64,000 nucleotides of DNA from contig NZ_JAJVDH010000006.1 of the NCBI RefSeq assembly GCF_022758145.1, positions 1 to 64,000 on the forward strand. The letters are read 5' to 3'. The notes beneath the pieces are model-generated. The model was not told the DNA's origin. It did not search any database and saw nothing but the letters and a program-made list of their open reading frames with translations. The position numbers and the translations under genes are program-made. Origin of the DNA: Pontibacter vulgaris (GTDB lineage Bacteria; Bacteroidota; Bacteroidia; Cytophagales; Hymenobacteraceae). Below, in pieces: positions 27,701 through 36,019 of this stretch (positions are counted from its first letter, which is position 1; each line of letters opens with the position of its first letter).

Positions 27701-29432
27701 GGAGCAAATTAAGCACAAGCAAGTGGTTGACGGAGTGCTTTGTATTTTGAATAAGAATAACGAAGAGCGTTACTTAAATTACAAGAATTATAAAGTTCAG
27801 GAGCCCGGGCAGGACCAATATATTATTTGCATTGCTCACGACATTACAGATCTGATGCAGGCAGAGCAGGACCTTAAACTAGCCAAAGAAGCAGCAGAAG
27901 AATCGGCACGCGTAAAAGAGAATTTTCTTGCCAATATGAGCCATGAAATTCGTACCCCAATGAACGGTATATTAGGTATGGCTGGTTTACTGGGTAAAAC
28001 AAATCTTAATGAAACGCAGCATAATTATCTGAAAATCATAAATAAATCTGCAGATAACCTGTTGGTGGTGATTAATGATATTCTGGATATTGCTAAAATT
28101 GAAGCAGGTAAGCTGGATCTTGAGACTATACCTTTCAATATTACTGAAACCATAAACAGTGCATTTCAAAGTTTGAGTTATCGGGCTGAAGAAATGGACA
28201 TCGCTTATACCTTGCTGCCTTTAGAGTTGAAACAACCCCATGTATTGGGTGACCCTTACCGCTTAAACCAGATTTTACTGAATTTACTTACCAATGCCCT
28301 CAAGTTTACGGAAGAAGGCAGCATTACGCTCAGCAGTAAAATACTGGAAGAAACAAAGCAAACTGTTACACTGGAAATTGCTGTTGCAGATACCGGTATA
28401 GGAATTTCGGAGAGCAAAAAAGACCTGATTTTTGAAGGCTTTATGCAGGCATACTCCAGCACCACGCGCAAATATGGCGGAACAGGGCTAGGGCTGAGTA
28501 TTTGCAAGAATCTTGTAGAAATGCAGGGAGGCCGTATTTGGGTAGAAAGTACCGAAGGCCGGGGCAGCACATTTAAATTTATACTTACTTATACTAAGTG
28601 TAAAGAAAAGCAGAAGCCTAAAAAAGAGGAAGCCCAGGTTAATTTAAATACGCTGCATAATGTATACGTGCTGCTGGCAGAGGATAATGAAGTGAATATT
28701 TTCCTGGCGCAGTCTATTCTGGAAGGTTGGAATTTTAAAGTAGATGTGGCACGCAATGGGCGTGAAGCAGTGGAGTTGGTAGAACGCTTTAATTACGACA
28801 TTATCTTAATGGATATTCAGATGCCTGAACTTAGTGGCTTGGATGCAACTAAAGCTATTCGCTCCCATTTTGATAAAGTAAAAGCCAACATTCCTATTAT
28901 TGCACTAACTGCCAATGCCCTCAAGGGAGATGCTGAAAAGTACCTGCATGCTGGTATGAGCGATTATATTTCAAAGCCCTTTAACGAAGAAAGGCTATAC
29001 ATAAAAATGCAGAACCTGCTTCCACATAAAGTCTCAACTATTCAAAAACCAACCGAGCTCAATTCTTTAGCCAATGAAGCTGTTCATACTTCACCGTTGT
29101 ATGATCTCTCGTTGCTGGAGAAAATGTCGAGAGGGAATATGGCGTTTATACTTCGTACAAAGCAAATCTTTATTGAGACCGTGCCAGTTACACTGAATGA
29201 ATTGCAACAAAATGCGAAGCTAGGTGACTGGGTTGCAGTTAGTGCAGTTGCTCACAAACTCAAATCAACCATCGATACTATCCGGATAGAGCGTTTAAAA
29301 GATGTGATAAGAAACATCGAAACCAAAGCGAAATCTGGAGAGATCACATCACAAATTCATAAAAACATAGATTACGTGGTTGAAGTTATGCAGGAAGTTA
29401 TTGCCCGGTTTAAATCGGAGTTAAACAACTAA
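24759..29432 (+). CDS. PAS-rich hybrid histidine kinase with receiver and HPt domains
   Basis: A 1557-residue signalling protein. A coiled-coil start (LLQQELERERSARIAAEQQA) is followed by about eight PAS/PAC units up to residue 1035 (for example PYAVLGTDDSGIIVFINS, IPNIIYIYDLEKDLTIYVNP, IPDLLFIIDKDGTYLHM and YICTHDMQGHVLSVNPYLL). HisKA has the H-box MSHEIRTPMNG with His1062; HATPase has NQILLNLLTNALKF, VADTGIGI and GGTGLGLSICKNL. The receiver (about 1305-1425) has Asp1352 in ILMDIQMPELSG. The HPt domain has His1499 in VAHKLKST. No membrane helix is seen, so it is probably a cytosolic His-Asp-His phosphorelay of the ArcB/BarA type. Its partner regulator is likely the NtrC-type protein upstream. 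Confidence 0.95.
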   Translation: MKTPYDVVLLQQELERERSARIAAEQQARLFAEELKAIKATQTATLYQKSQNDNACSLIPSLMANLPYAVLGTDDSGIIVFINSHFCSLFEISSDPEDLIGTPVRLLEQSPLLQTVDAHYIKNTAEGISYFQEFNLLNGKVIEREYLPLAQHLAICGAAWIYRDTTAHRTVQNKLELHSDLQEEYPHPVFRISFNSELLFVNAAGQELLRHYSKKRAAGFVKLILNKVLDSGAYTKSESIETRVDGRYYLLFAVPFQEKGYVNLYLTDITERRLTELALQESQNFVHNITRTIPNIIYIYDLEKDLTIYVNPHIRNVLGYDEQDIQAMNGHVLMTLVLQEDLGKLEKHIETMMLSGNGQVEEIEYRVRSKNGDVKYLHCRESVFKRKEDGSVCQVIGSAEDVTALRENSKELVRQKEFYESILNHIPSDIAVYNSDLRYLFVNPAAVSNPEIREWIIGKTNEEYCAFRNVPLHRIKTRGHNLRKLLEEKKMVEFEEKLVDASGKSSYFLRRLNPVLNENGDVSLMIGHGLNITELREAQEEILLSEAKNRAILAAIPDLLFIIDKDGTYLHMKSAEKDNLAVDIDQIIGNSMRNILPAHLHAEALGLVQQVLRTGNSERLEYELEVPEGIRHFEGRIIKYSETEVLTIIRDTTEERTVTLEVKEKNELIRLVLDSSPSIIYVRDGSGKFVLVNQELADLLGKTQSDLIGKNLYELGFLESDISNYYSTDRQVIQENREIKLQECFTNPKGEEVWFSSIKRPLETADGEIHVLAISTNITEQRLANKRLEQSEELHRLLSENSKDIICLHDHTGKYIYISKGMEEMLGYAPAELIGTDPYELIHPDDRMHVMEDGHLVATINQQGALIQHRMRHKNGHYIWLETNVRPLLNQNAAEVRIQTSTREITQRRNAEEALKRSEKKYRDLINYSQAYICTHDMQGHVLSVNPYLLNMLGYTEEEMLGNVISQYFPLQHQKNFKYYLEQIKHKQVVDGVLCILNKNNEERYLNYKNYKVQEPGQDQYIICIAHDITDLMQAEQDLKLAKEAAEESARVKENFLANMSHEIRTPMNGILGMAGLLGKTNLNETQHNYLKIINKSADNLLVVINDILDIAKIEAGKLDLETIPFNITETINSAFQSLSYRAEEMDIAYTLLPLELKQPHVLGDPYRLNQILLNLLTNALKFTEEGSITLSSKILEETKQTVTLEIAVADTGIGISESKKDLIFEGFMQAYSSTTRKYGGTGLGLSICKNLVEMQGGRIWVESTEGRGSTFKFILTYTKCKEKQKPKKEEAQVNLNTLHNVYVLLAEDNEVNIFLAQSILEGWNFKVDVARNGREAVELVERFNYDIILMDIQMPELSGLDATKAIRSHFDKVKANIPIIALTANALKGDAEKYLHAGMSDYISKPFNEERLYIKMQNLLPHKVSTIQKPTELNSLANEAVHTSPLYDLSLLEKMSRGNMAFILRTKQIFIETVPVTLNELQQNAKLGDWVAVSAVAHKLKSTIDTIRIERLKDVIRNIETKAKSGEITSQIHKNIDYVVEVMQEVIARFKSELNN

Positions 29433-29447
29433 TTGTTTTATACTTAT

Positions 29448-29484
29448 AAAAAGAGCTTAGCCAATAACTGGTTAAGCTCTTTTT
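29448..29484. terminator. Bidirectional terminator between hybrid kinase and ion channel
   Basis: A nearly perfect 15-bp stem (29448-29462 with 29470-29484) and 7-base loop ends in A- and T-runs on the two sides, so it can stop transcription from both convergent genes. Confidence 0.85.
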
Positions 29485-29512
29485 AATTTGACGTATACTT
29501 GATTTATAGCAT

Positions 29513-30334
29513 TTATACTTCCAACAAACTGCCACAATTGCTGCAGTAATGTGCATCTGGCGTGTGTCCTTCTTTATGGCAGTTAGGGCAAACCTGCGTA
29601 GTAAAAGATTCTTTTTCGCTTCTGGCAAGTTCTACGGATACAATTCCGGTTGGCACAGCAATTATGCCATACCCCATTATCATAACAAAGCTTGCCAGAA
29701 TTTGCCCCAAAGGCGTAGCCGGTGCTATATCGCCATAACCCACTGTAGTCAGCGTAACTATGGCCCAATATATACTTTTAGGAATGCTGGTAAAGCCATA
29801 CTTTGCACCTTCAATAAGATACATTAAAGAGCCCACTATTACTACAATTATAAGTACAGCTCCCAGAAATACAGTGATTTTGGTTAAGCTAGCTTTTAGC
29901 GCCCTTGACAGTACCTGCCCTTCGTTAATAAAATGAGTAAGTTTAAATATACGTGCAGCCCGCAATAGCCTTAGAACCCTGATAATTAACAAGTACTGGG
30001 CGCCAGGAAATAACAGGCTCAAATAGGTTGGTATAATTGCCAGAAAATCAACTAAACCAAAAAAGGAGAACATATAGCTTAACGGTTTGGGCGAACTATA
30101 CACTCTCAGCAGGTATTCCAATGTGAAAAGTCCGGTAAAAATTAACTCCAGAAACCTGAAGGTATCGCCATACTTCCTATTAAGCTGGCTCATACTTTCC
30201 AGCGAAACAACTAATACACTAAGCAGAATAATAAAGAGAAGCAAAGCATCGAAAACCCGGCCCGAAGTAGTTTCTGCTTCGAATATTATTTTATAGATCC
30301 TACGACGTACTGAATCTGATGTATTTGTTTGCAT
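29513..30334 (-). CDS. Voltage-gated-type potassium channel with C-terminal zinc ribbon
   Basis: A 273-residue six-helix ion channel. S1 is DALLLFIILLSVLVVSLE, S4 carries spaced arginines (YLLIIRVLRLLRAARIFKL), and the pore loop has the K+ selectivity filter in TLTTVGYGDIAPATPLG. S6 is ILASFVMIMGYGIIAVPTGIV. After the pore domain, a short tail holds two CxxC pairs (VCPNCHKEG and YCSNCGSLLEV) that should bind zinc. The channel passes K+ across the inner membrane; the ribbon may aid assembly or sense metal or redox state (inference). It faces the hybrid kinase gene across a shared terminator. Confidence 0.92.
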   Translation of the reverse strand: MQTNTSDSVRRRIYKIIFEAETTSGRVFDALLLFIILLSVLVVSLESMSQLNRKYGDTFRFLELIFTGLFTLEYLLRVYSSPKPLSYMFSFFGLVDFLAIIPTYLSLLFPGAQYLLIIRVLRLLRAARIFKLTHFINEGQVLSRALKASLTKITVFLGAVLIIVVIVGSLMYLIEGAKYGFTSIPKSIYWAIVTLTTVGYGDIAPATPLGQILASFVMIMGYGIIAVPTGIVSVELARSEKESFTTQVCPNCHKEGHTPDAHYCSNCGSLLEV

Positions 30335-30448
30335 AGCTTATTCAGTTCTTCTGCTTTATTATGTTGGGCCTTATACGCTACTTGATTGGTTTTATGATTT
30401 AGATGGGTGAATGCTTGTACTATACTTTAGGATGGAGTGCCGGTAATG

Positions 30449-30486
30449 AAAACGGCGCCATATCTTTGTAGACAGGGCGCCGTTTT
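30449..30486 (-). terminator. Terminator of the cupredoxin transcript
   Basis: A G/C-rich 11-bp stem (30449-30459 with 30476-30486) lies just below the cupredoxin stop on the minus strand, with A/T-runs flanking it. It ends the minus-strand L,D-transpeptidase/cupredoxin transcript. Confidence 0.75.
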
Positions 30487-30491
30487 TAGAG

Positions 30492-31034
30492 TTAGTACAC
30501 AATGAGTTTGCCATGCATACGGCGCCAATGTCCGGGATAAGTACAGACATAATCGTAAGAGCCCTGCTTTGCTGGCGCAGTAAATTCTATTATAACAGAC
30601 TGCCCTGGCTTTGCTAAAGGAGAAGCTGCAATAATTACCTCGCTAGCAGGTATATAATTACCGGTAGGGCCTATTTTAGCACCAGCAAGTGCTGTTAGTT
30701 TATACTTGCCCTCTTCGGTAATTACCACATTATGTACCATAGGTTGTTTTGTCCCTTCATTTATTAAGGTAAGTTTTACAAATGAATTTGCTTTTACCTT
30801 TAAAGTGTCGTGGTCGTACCGGATATCTGTAATTGTATCACCCAGGGCCTTTAAAGTTAATTCTTCAACTACCTGCAACGTGCTATCAGAAGCAACAGTT
30901 TGAGATACAGCTATACTATCTGGCAGTGATGCTGGCACAGTCTGCTCAGCAGTTTCCTGCTTACCCTGGTTGCCGCAAGCTGCCATACTTAGCGCAAGTA
31001 TAAAACCCAGAAAATATGCAGTTACTTTTCTCAT
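30492..31034 (-). CDS. Cupredoxin (azurin/plastocyanin-like) lipoprotein
   Basis: A 180-residue envelope electron-transfer protein. A lipoprotein signal (ALSMAACGNQ) and an acidic/Ser/Thr-rich linker of about 45 residues precede the cupredoxin domain. The type 1 copper ligands are visible: His in QPMVHNVVITEEG, then Cys, His and Met in YVCTYPGHWRRMHG, with azurin-like spacing. It should shuttle electrons in the periplasm; the partner is not evident from the neighbours, though the window also holds a copper nitrite reductase 25 kb away. It follows the L,D-transpeptidase gene by 29 bases and is probably co-transcribed with it. Confidence 0.9.
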   Translation of the reverse strand: MRKVTAYFLGFILALSMAACGNQGKQETAEQTVPASLPDSIAVSQTVASDSTLQVVEELTLKALGDTITDIRYDHDTLKVKANSFVKLTLINEGTKQPMVHNVVITEEGKYKLTALAGAKIGPTGNYIPASEVIIAASPLAKPGQSVIIEFTAPAKQGSYDYVCTYPGHWRRMHGKLIVY

Positions 31035-31063
31035 GGGGTTATGTTTCTAAAGCTTGTTTAATA

Positions 31064-32797
31064 TTAGCTGAAGAATTCTTTCTTAAGTTTTTTATCATGC
31101 CCGTAAATGTCTTCACGGAAATGCACATCGCCGTTTTCATCTACCCAACTTGTAAAATACACCAGGTATACCTGAGTTTTCTTTGGCAATGTGATCCATT
31201 TCTCTTCATTATTGCTTATGGCGCTTTGTATACTGCTTTCATCCCATTCAGGCATATCTTTAAGCAGGTATTTAGCCAGTTCAACCGGTTTTTCAAGTCG
31301 CACACATCCATGGCTGAAACCACGCTGCGTCTGGTTAAATAAGCCATCTGCCGGGGTGTCGTGCAGGTATACAGAATATTCGTTCGGGAAAAGGAATTTA
31401 AGCGAACCTAATGAGTTCTTTGGTCCCGGGCGCTGACGCACCATGTATGGGAAGTTCTTCTCTGTAACGGATGCCCAATCAATAGAACTGGCCGAAATCG
31501 GCTTAGGGTCTTTTTCTTTGGTTACAATTTCCATGTCCTGTGTTTCGAGCCAGTAAGGATTGCTCAGCATATTTGGTTTAATCTCTTTCTCTACAATGCT
31601 GTTTGGCACATTCCAGTAGGGTGCAATTACAACGGATTCGAGTTTATCGCTGAAAATTGGCGTTGAATTCAACTCCTTCCCTACTACCACACGCATCGAC
31701 ATGACTTTTTTATACTTGCGTTCAGCATCCGGATTGTTGTCCGGGTCTTCATAAATGTAGAGCATGTACTCTGGTATGTTCACCCAAATGTATTTCTGGT
31801 CAAGGCTTTTAGGTACCATGCGTTTCGGTATCCATCTCCAACGCTCCATATTGATGATGATTTGCTCAATGCGGTCATCTATAGGAACATTCATCGTTTT
31901 CAGGGTATTGCCACCTACCAAGCCATCTGTATCAAGCCCATGGAGTTCCTGGAATTTCTTTACCTGCTGCACCAGCGCATCATCGTAAACGCGCATTTTA
32001 GGGTCATTCACGTTGATAGCTTTCCCGGGATTAAGTCGCTTACGGAGTGTAACTACAGCTTCAGCCGAATCTCCTTTCTTAAGGCTTTTTAGTTTACCAA
32101 GATCTACTTTTGGCCATCCGCCTTTTGCCTCTATCTCTCTGTATTTCTTTAAAGCATCGCGCAGGTTGGTGTATCCGGCGTGCAAGGCCTCAAACTCATA
32201 GTATGGATAGGTGCTTTCGCGCTCTTTCAGTATAGTCTGGAGCGCTTTATTCAGTTTTATTTTGTTATTTTTAACGTTCCAGTCTACCTGTTGCGCTTCG
32301 TTAGGATTAATTCTGCCCTTATAAAAGTCCGAAGCAAAGTTAAAGTATGAGGCAGTTAGGGCCACATCAATTTCCTGCTGCAGTTCAAGGCGCGCTGAAT
32401 CAGATGAACTCATTTCCTGGTATCGCTTAATCAAGTTTTCAAAGTCCACGAGTTTATAGCGTTTCGGATCAAGTCCTTCTGCAGTAGATCCTTCAATAAC
32501 ACTGATGAATTTTTCTGATTGCGGTACTAATTTATTTTCTTTAAACCAGGCAAGTTTATAGTCTCGTTCGCCATAAAACTGATAAAGCAAATCATCGTTT
32601 TTCTTAAAAGCAGGTTTCTTGCTTATATAGTTTTTTATAAAAAGACTATCCGTTTTAGTTTGTGCCAGCTCTTTCGAAAATATCTCTTTTACTTTGTTCT
32701 TACCGTCGCCTGAATTTTTGTTACATCCTAGTAAAAACAATACAGCTAATAGAGCTGCAATATTTATGGTGGTTAGTATTAATTGTTTAGGGTACAT
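31064..32797 (-). CDS. Murein L,D-transpeptidase (YcbB-like)
   Basis: A 577-residue lipoprotein (signal ending VLFLLGCNKN). The middle has a peptidoglycan-binding repeat around residues 235-305 (GDSAEAVVTLRKRLN, VKKFQELHGLDTDGLVG). The YkuD catalytic domain follows, with the active-site motif HGCVRLEKPVELAKYLL (His...Cys) near residue 490. An N-terminal scaffold region (about 80-220) matches YcbB-type enzymes. It should make 3-3 cross-links in peptidoglycan or attach proteins to it in the periplasm. Length and domain order agree with the YcbB/LdtD group. The 329-base upstream gap likely carries its promoter. Confidence 0.93.
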   Translation of the reverse strand: MYPKQLILTTINIAALLAVLFLLGCNKNSGDGKNKVKEIFSKELAQTKTDSLFIKNYISKKPAFKKNDDLLYQFYGERDYKLAWFKENKLVPQSEKFISVIEGSTAEGLDPKRYKLVDFENLIKRYQEMSSSDSARLELQQEIDVALTASYFNFASDFYKGRINPNEAQQVDWNVKNNKIKLNKALQTILKERESTYPYYEFEALHAGYTNLRDALKKYREIEAKGGWPKVDLGKLKSLKKGDSAEAVVTLRKRLNPGKAINVNDPKMRVYDDALVQQVKKFQELHGLDTDGLVGGNTLKTMNVPIDDRIEQIIINMERWRWIPKRMVPKSLDQKYIWVNIPEYMLYIYEDPDNNPDAERKYKKVMSMRVVVGKELNSTPIFSDKLESVVIAPYWNVPNSIVEKEIKPNMLSNPYWLETQDMEIVTKEKDPKPISASSIDWASVTEKNFPYMVRQRPGPKNSLGSLKFLFPNEYSVYLHDTPADGLFNQTQRGFSHGCVRLEKPVELAKYLLKDMPEWDESSIQSAISNNEEKWITLPKKTQVYLVYFTSWVDENGDVHFREDIYGHDKKLKKEFFS

Positions 32798-33126
32798 GTC
32801 GGGGTTATGTTAGAGTTGTGTATAAGCTTCAGCAGTTTTATGCTTTTATTTTATTCTTCTATTTGATAAGTGCAAATTTTGGATTTAAAACAGGGGCTAA
32901 AGCTTATCAGGATTATGTACTTTAAATATGTATAAAATGTTATCTAAGAATTTAACAGTATAAATGGAGCTACTCAATTAAAATGGCTTGCTTAAATAGG
33001 TGCAATTTCCTGCCTAACAGCTTTTATTTAATTTATACTTTCCCGGTTAAGTTGATTACTAACAACAGCCTGTTTTCAGAATAACCGTAAATAGCATATC
33101 TTAGGCGTAAGACATTTAAACTTACC
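32798..33126. other. Divergent intergenic region
   Basis: A 329-base AT-rich gap between the L,D-transpeptidase (minus) and M1 peptidase (plus) genes. It must carry both promoters. One TATACTT lies near 33038. I see no open frame with coding features, no RNA gene and no strong hairpin. Confidence 0.5.
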
Positions 33127-35022
33127 ATGAAACATTATACCAAGTACCTGTTTGGCCTGGGCCTTGCCGGAAGCCTGCAACTGGTATCCTGCAGTACCCA
33201 ACATACTAACGATAATACTATGACTACAACACAACAAGAAGTGGAGCGCACACCTGCTGATGTGCACAGCTACGCTAAACCATCTGAGGCCATAGCCAAG
33301 GACCTTGACCTGGATATAGCTGTTGATTTCGATAATAAAATCATAAGCGGGAAAGCTACTTACCAGATCGAAAACCTGACCAAAACTGATAAGATCGTAT
33401 TTGACACCAGGGACCTGCAAATCGAAAAAGTATACCTGGGCGACAATCAGGAGCAAACAACTTTTAACCTGGGAGAGAAAAATAAATTCCTTGGTCAGCC
33501 GCTTACCATAACTATAAAACCGGAGACAAAATCTCTAACGATAGTTTATAAAACTTCGCCCCAGGCAGCTGCTTTACAATGGCTTAGCCCACAGCAAACG
33601 GCCGGTAAAAAATATCCTTTCCTGTTTACGCAATCGCAGGCTATACTTGCCCGAACCTGGATTCCGATTCAGGATAGCCCAGGTATCCGGATTACATTCA
33701 GTGCTAGAGTGAAGGTGCCAAAAGAGTTGATAGCAGTGATGAGTGCAGAAAACCCACAAGAGAAAAATAGTGCCGGAGAGTATAAATTTTATATGCGACA
33801 GCCTATTCCTTCTTACCTGATGGCGCTTTCTGTTGGCGACCTGAAATTTAAAGCAATTGGCGACCAAACTGGTATTTACGCGGAGCCCGCTACACTTGAA
33901 ACTGCCGTTTACGAATTTGCCGAAATGGACAAAATGCTGGTGGCAGCAGAAAAAATCTATGGCAAGTATAGATGGGACCGTTACGATCTGCTGGTGCTTC
34001 CACCATCTTTCCCATTCGGGGGCATGGAAAACCCGAGACTCACTTTCGTTACCCCGACTGTTCTGGCTAAAGATCGATCACTTACCAGTCTTATAGCACA
34101 TGAGCTGGCACATAGCTGGAGCGGTAATTTAGTTACCAATGCCACCTGGAATGATTTCTGGCTGAATGAAGGCTTTACCGTATACTTTGAGCGCCGCATT
34201 ATGGAAGAGCTGTACGGTAAAGAATATGCCGATATGCTAAACGTGCTTGGTTACCAGGATCTGCAGGCAACTATAGAAGAACTTGGCAAAGATAGTGAAG
34301 GCACTCACCTGAAATTAGATCTGGAAGGCCGCGATCCGGATGATGGCTTAAATGATATAGCTTACGAAAAAGGCAATGCGTTTTTACAGAACATAGAACA
34401 AGCCGTTGGCCGTGAAAGATTTGATGAGTTTGTAAATAAATATTTTCAGACGTTTGCTTTCCAAAGCACTAATACCGAACGTTTTCTGGAGTTCTTGCGC
34501 ACGGAGCTAATAAAAGGTGATGAACAGCTGGCAGAGAAAATAAACATAGAAGGCTGGGTATTTACAGCTGGTTTACCGGAAGAACATAAAAAGCCAACCT
34601 CTACCCGGTTTGCCCAGGTAGAGCAAACTTATACTTCCTGGAAAAATGGAACGCCTGCTGCCAAACTAAATACGAAGGACTGGTCGAGCCATGAATGGCT
34701 GCACTTTATAAGAATGTTGCCTGAAAAGATGAGTAAAGAGCAGATGAATGATCTTGATAAGGCTTTCAACTTTACTAACTCAGGTAATTCTGAGATACTA
34801 GCGGCCTGGTTTTTGCACGCTATTCATAACAATTATATTACCGCTGATAAAGCCCTGGAAACTTTCCTGACTAATGTTGGTCGTCGTAAATTCCTGTTGC
34901 CTATATACAAAGCGTTAATGGCTACACCAGAGGGTAAGAAAAGAGCGCTTGCTATTTACGCAAAAGCAAGACCAAATTACCATGCTGTATCTACTGTTAC
35001 CTTAGATGAACTTGTAAAGTAA
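33127..35022 (+). CDS. M1 family aminopeptidase, leukotriene A4 hydrolase-like
   Basis: A 631-residue zinc metallopeptidase with a lipoprotein signal (GSLQLVSCSTQHTND). The N-terminal beta domain leads to the exopeptidase motif PFGGMENPRLTFVTPT. The zinc site is HELAHSWSGNLVTN plus the third ligand Glu in WLNEGFTVYFERR. These segments are closer to leukotriene A4 hydrolase than to aminopeptidase N. The C-terminal helical domain (about 470-631) matches the Leuk-A4-hydro_C type. It should remove N-terminal residues from peptides in the envelope. Single gene with its own terminator. Confidence 0.94.
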   Translation: MKHYTKYLFGLGLAGSLQLVSCSTQHTNDNTMTTTQQEVERTPADVHSYAKPSEAIAKDLDLDIAVDFDNKIISGKATYQIENLTKTDKIVFDTRDLQIEKVYLGDNQEQTTFNLGEKNKFLGQPLTITIKPETKSLTIVYKTSPQAAALQWLSPQQTAGKKYPFLFTQSQAILARTWIPIQDSPGIRITFSARVKVPKELIAVMSAENPQEKNSAGEYKFYMRQPIPSYLMALSVGDLKFKAIGDQTGIYAEPATLETAVYEFAEMDKMLVAAEKIYGKYRWDRYDLLVLPPSFPFGGMENPRLTFVTPTVLAKDRSLTSLIAHELAHSWSGNLVTNATWNDFWLNEGFTVYFERRIMEELYGKEYADMLNVLGYQDLQATIEELGKDSEGTHLKLDLEGRDPDDGLNDIAYEKGNAFLQNIEQAVGRERFDEFVNKYFQTFAFQSTNTERFLEFLRTELIKGDEQLAEKINIEGWVFTAGLPEEHKKPTSTRFAQVEQTYTSWKNGTPAAKLNTKDWSSHEWLHFIRMLPEKMSKEQMNDLDKAFNFTNSGNSEILAAWFLHAIHNNYITADKALETFLTNVGRRKFLLPIYKALMATPEGKKRALAIYAKARPNYHAVSTVTLDELVK

Positions 35023-35048
35023 AGCGATTTGCTGATCTGTTAAATATA

Positions 35049-35077
35049 AAAAGGCCCGCCAAGTATGCGGGCCTTTT
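35049..35077 (+). terminator. Intrinsic terminator of the M1 peptidase gene
   Basis: A perfect 11-bp G/C-rich stem (35049-35059 with 35067-35077), 7-base loop and closing T-run, 26 bases after the stop codon. Confidence 0.88.
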
Positions 35078-35173
35078 GCTTGTAAATGAAAAACTCTGTT
35101 ACCTTCTGGCCAGCATGGGTGCTTGGGGAAAGTACAGAGTTTTTTTCATGTTATATGGTAAGTAATGCGTTAC

Positions 35174-35677
35174 TTACCGTTGTGATCTATGCTCGGCTTT
35201 TATGTTTACTTTGCTCTCAGCAATAAATGTCAGTTTCTGGTCAGTGTTCTTCTCTTCATCAAGAGTCATTTGCAATAAATGCAAAGCATCTGTAGCGCCA
35301 AGCTGCTTGGCATAAGTACATAGGGTGCCATAACCTGCAATTTCATAATGCTCTACGCGCTGTGCACTGGCAATCAGAGCGGCATCCATAACATCCGGAT
35401 CAGCGTTTTCGCTAAGTATATCCTCTGCCTCTCTTATTATACCTTCCATGGCTTTGCATTTCTCTCCGGTGGCTTTCTCTCCCAGCGACTGAAAAACTTT
35501 GTCCAGTCGCTCAATCTGCGTTTCAGTTTCCTGTAAATGCGTCTGGAAAGCGGTTCGCAGTTCGTTTGAATGGCACTTCTCCATCATTTTAGGAAGTGCT
35601 TTCATGATCTGATGTTCTGCGTTATAAATGTCTTTCAGCTCGTGGATGAAAAGGTCGTTTAAGTTGTTTAGTTTCAT
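35174..35677 (-). CDS. DUF892 ferritin-like protein (YciE/YciF family)
   Basis: A 167-residue four-helix protein. The start MKLNNLNDLFIHELKDIYNA and ALPKMMEKCHSNELRTAF are typical of DUF892. Repeated acidic and His positions (ELKDIYNAEHQ, HLQETETQIERL, AQRVEHYEIAGYG) supply the di-iron ligands seen in YciF. Members are stress-induced, ferritin-like and of unsettled function. I place the start at 35677; an in-frame ATG at 35740 would add 21 residues unlike the family. Confidence 0.87.
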   Translation of the reverse strand: MKLNNLNDLFIHELKDIYNAEHQIMKALPKMMEKCHSNELRTAFQTHLQETETQIERLDKVFQSLGEKATGEKCKAMEGIIREAEDILSENADPDVMDAALIASAQRVEHYEIAGYGTLCTYAKQLGATDALHLLQMTLDEEKNTDQKLTFIAESKVNIKAEHRSQR

Positions 35678-36019
35678 AGCTTGGAAAGGTTTGGTCTCAA
35701 TTAATAATCTACAATTGCTTGTGGACTTACTATACGGCATGTACCTTTGTTGGTTAGATAAATATGGTTAAAACATGCTGAATGTGCCTGATTTAATTGT
35801 AAACGCGTTTAATATATAAATTTATATATAGTAAGCTTGTTTGGTTGATTTTAAATCTGATTCATTTCAGTTATTGCCTTAATCAGAAACAGGATTGGCG
35901 TAACGAATTATTCTAAAAAATGGTACAGTTTATGGAAGATTCGATATTGTCAGGCTTGTATTGGCAGAGATTTTGTATTATAAAATTGATTACGTTTAAC
36001 TTAAAATATTAACTACCAA

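Noticed and set aside
30461..30468. TATCTTTG, a perfect plus-strand -7 element
   Set aside because: It sits in the loop of the cupredoxin terminator and no plus-strand gene follows.
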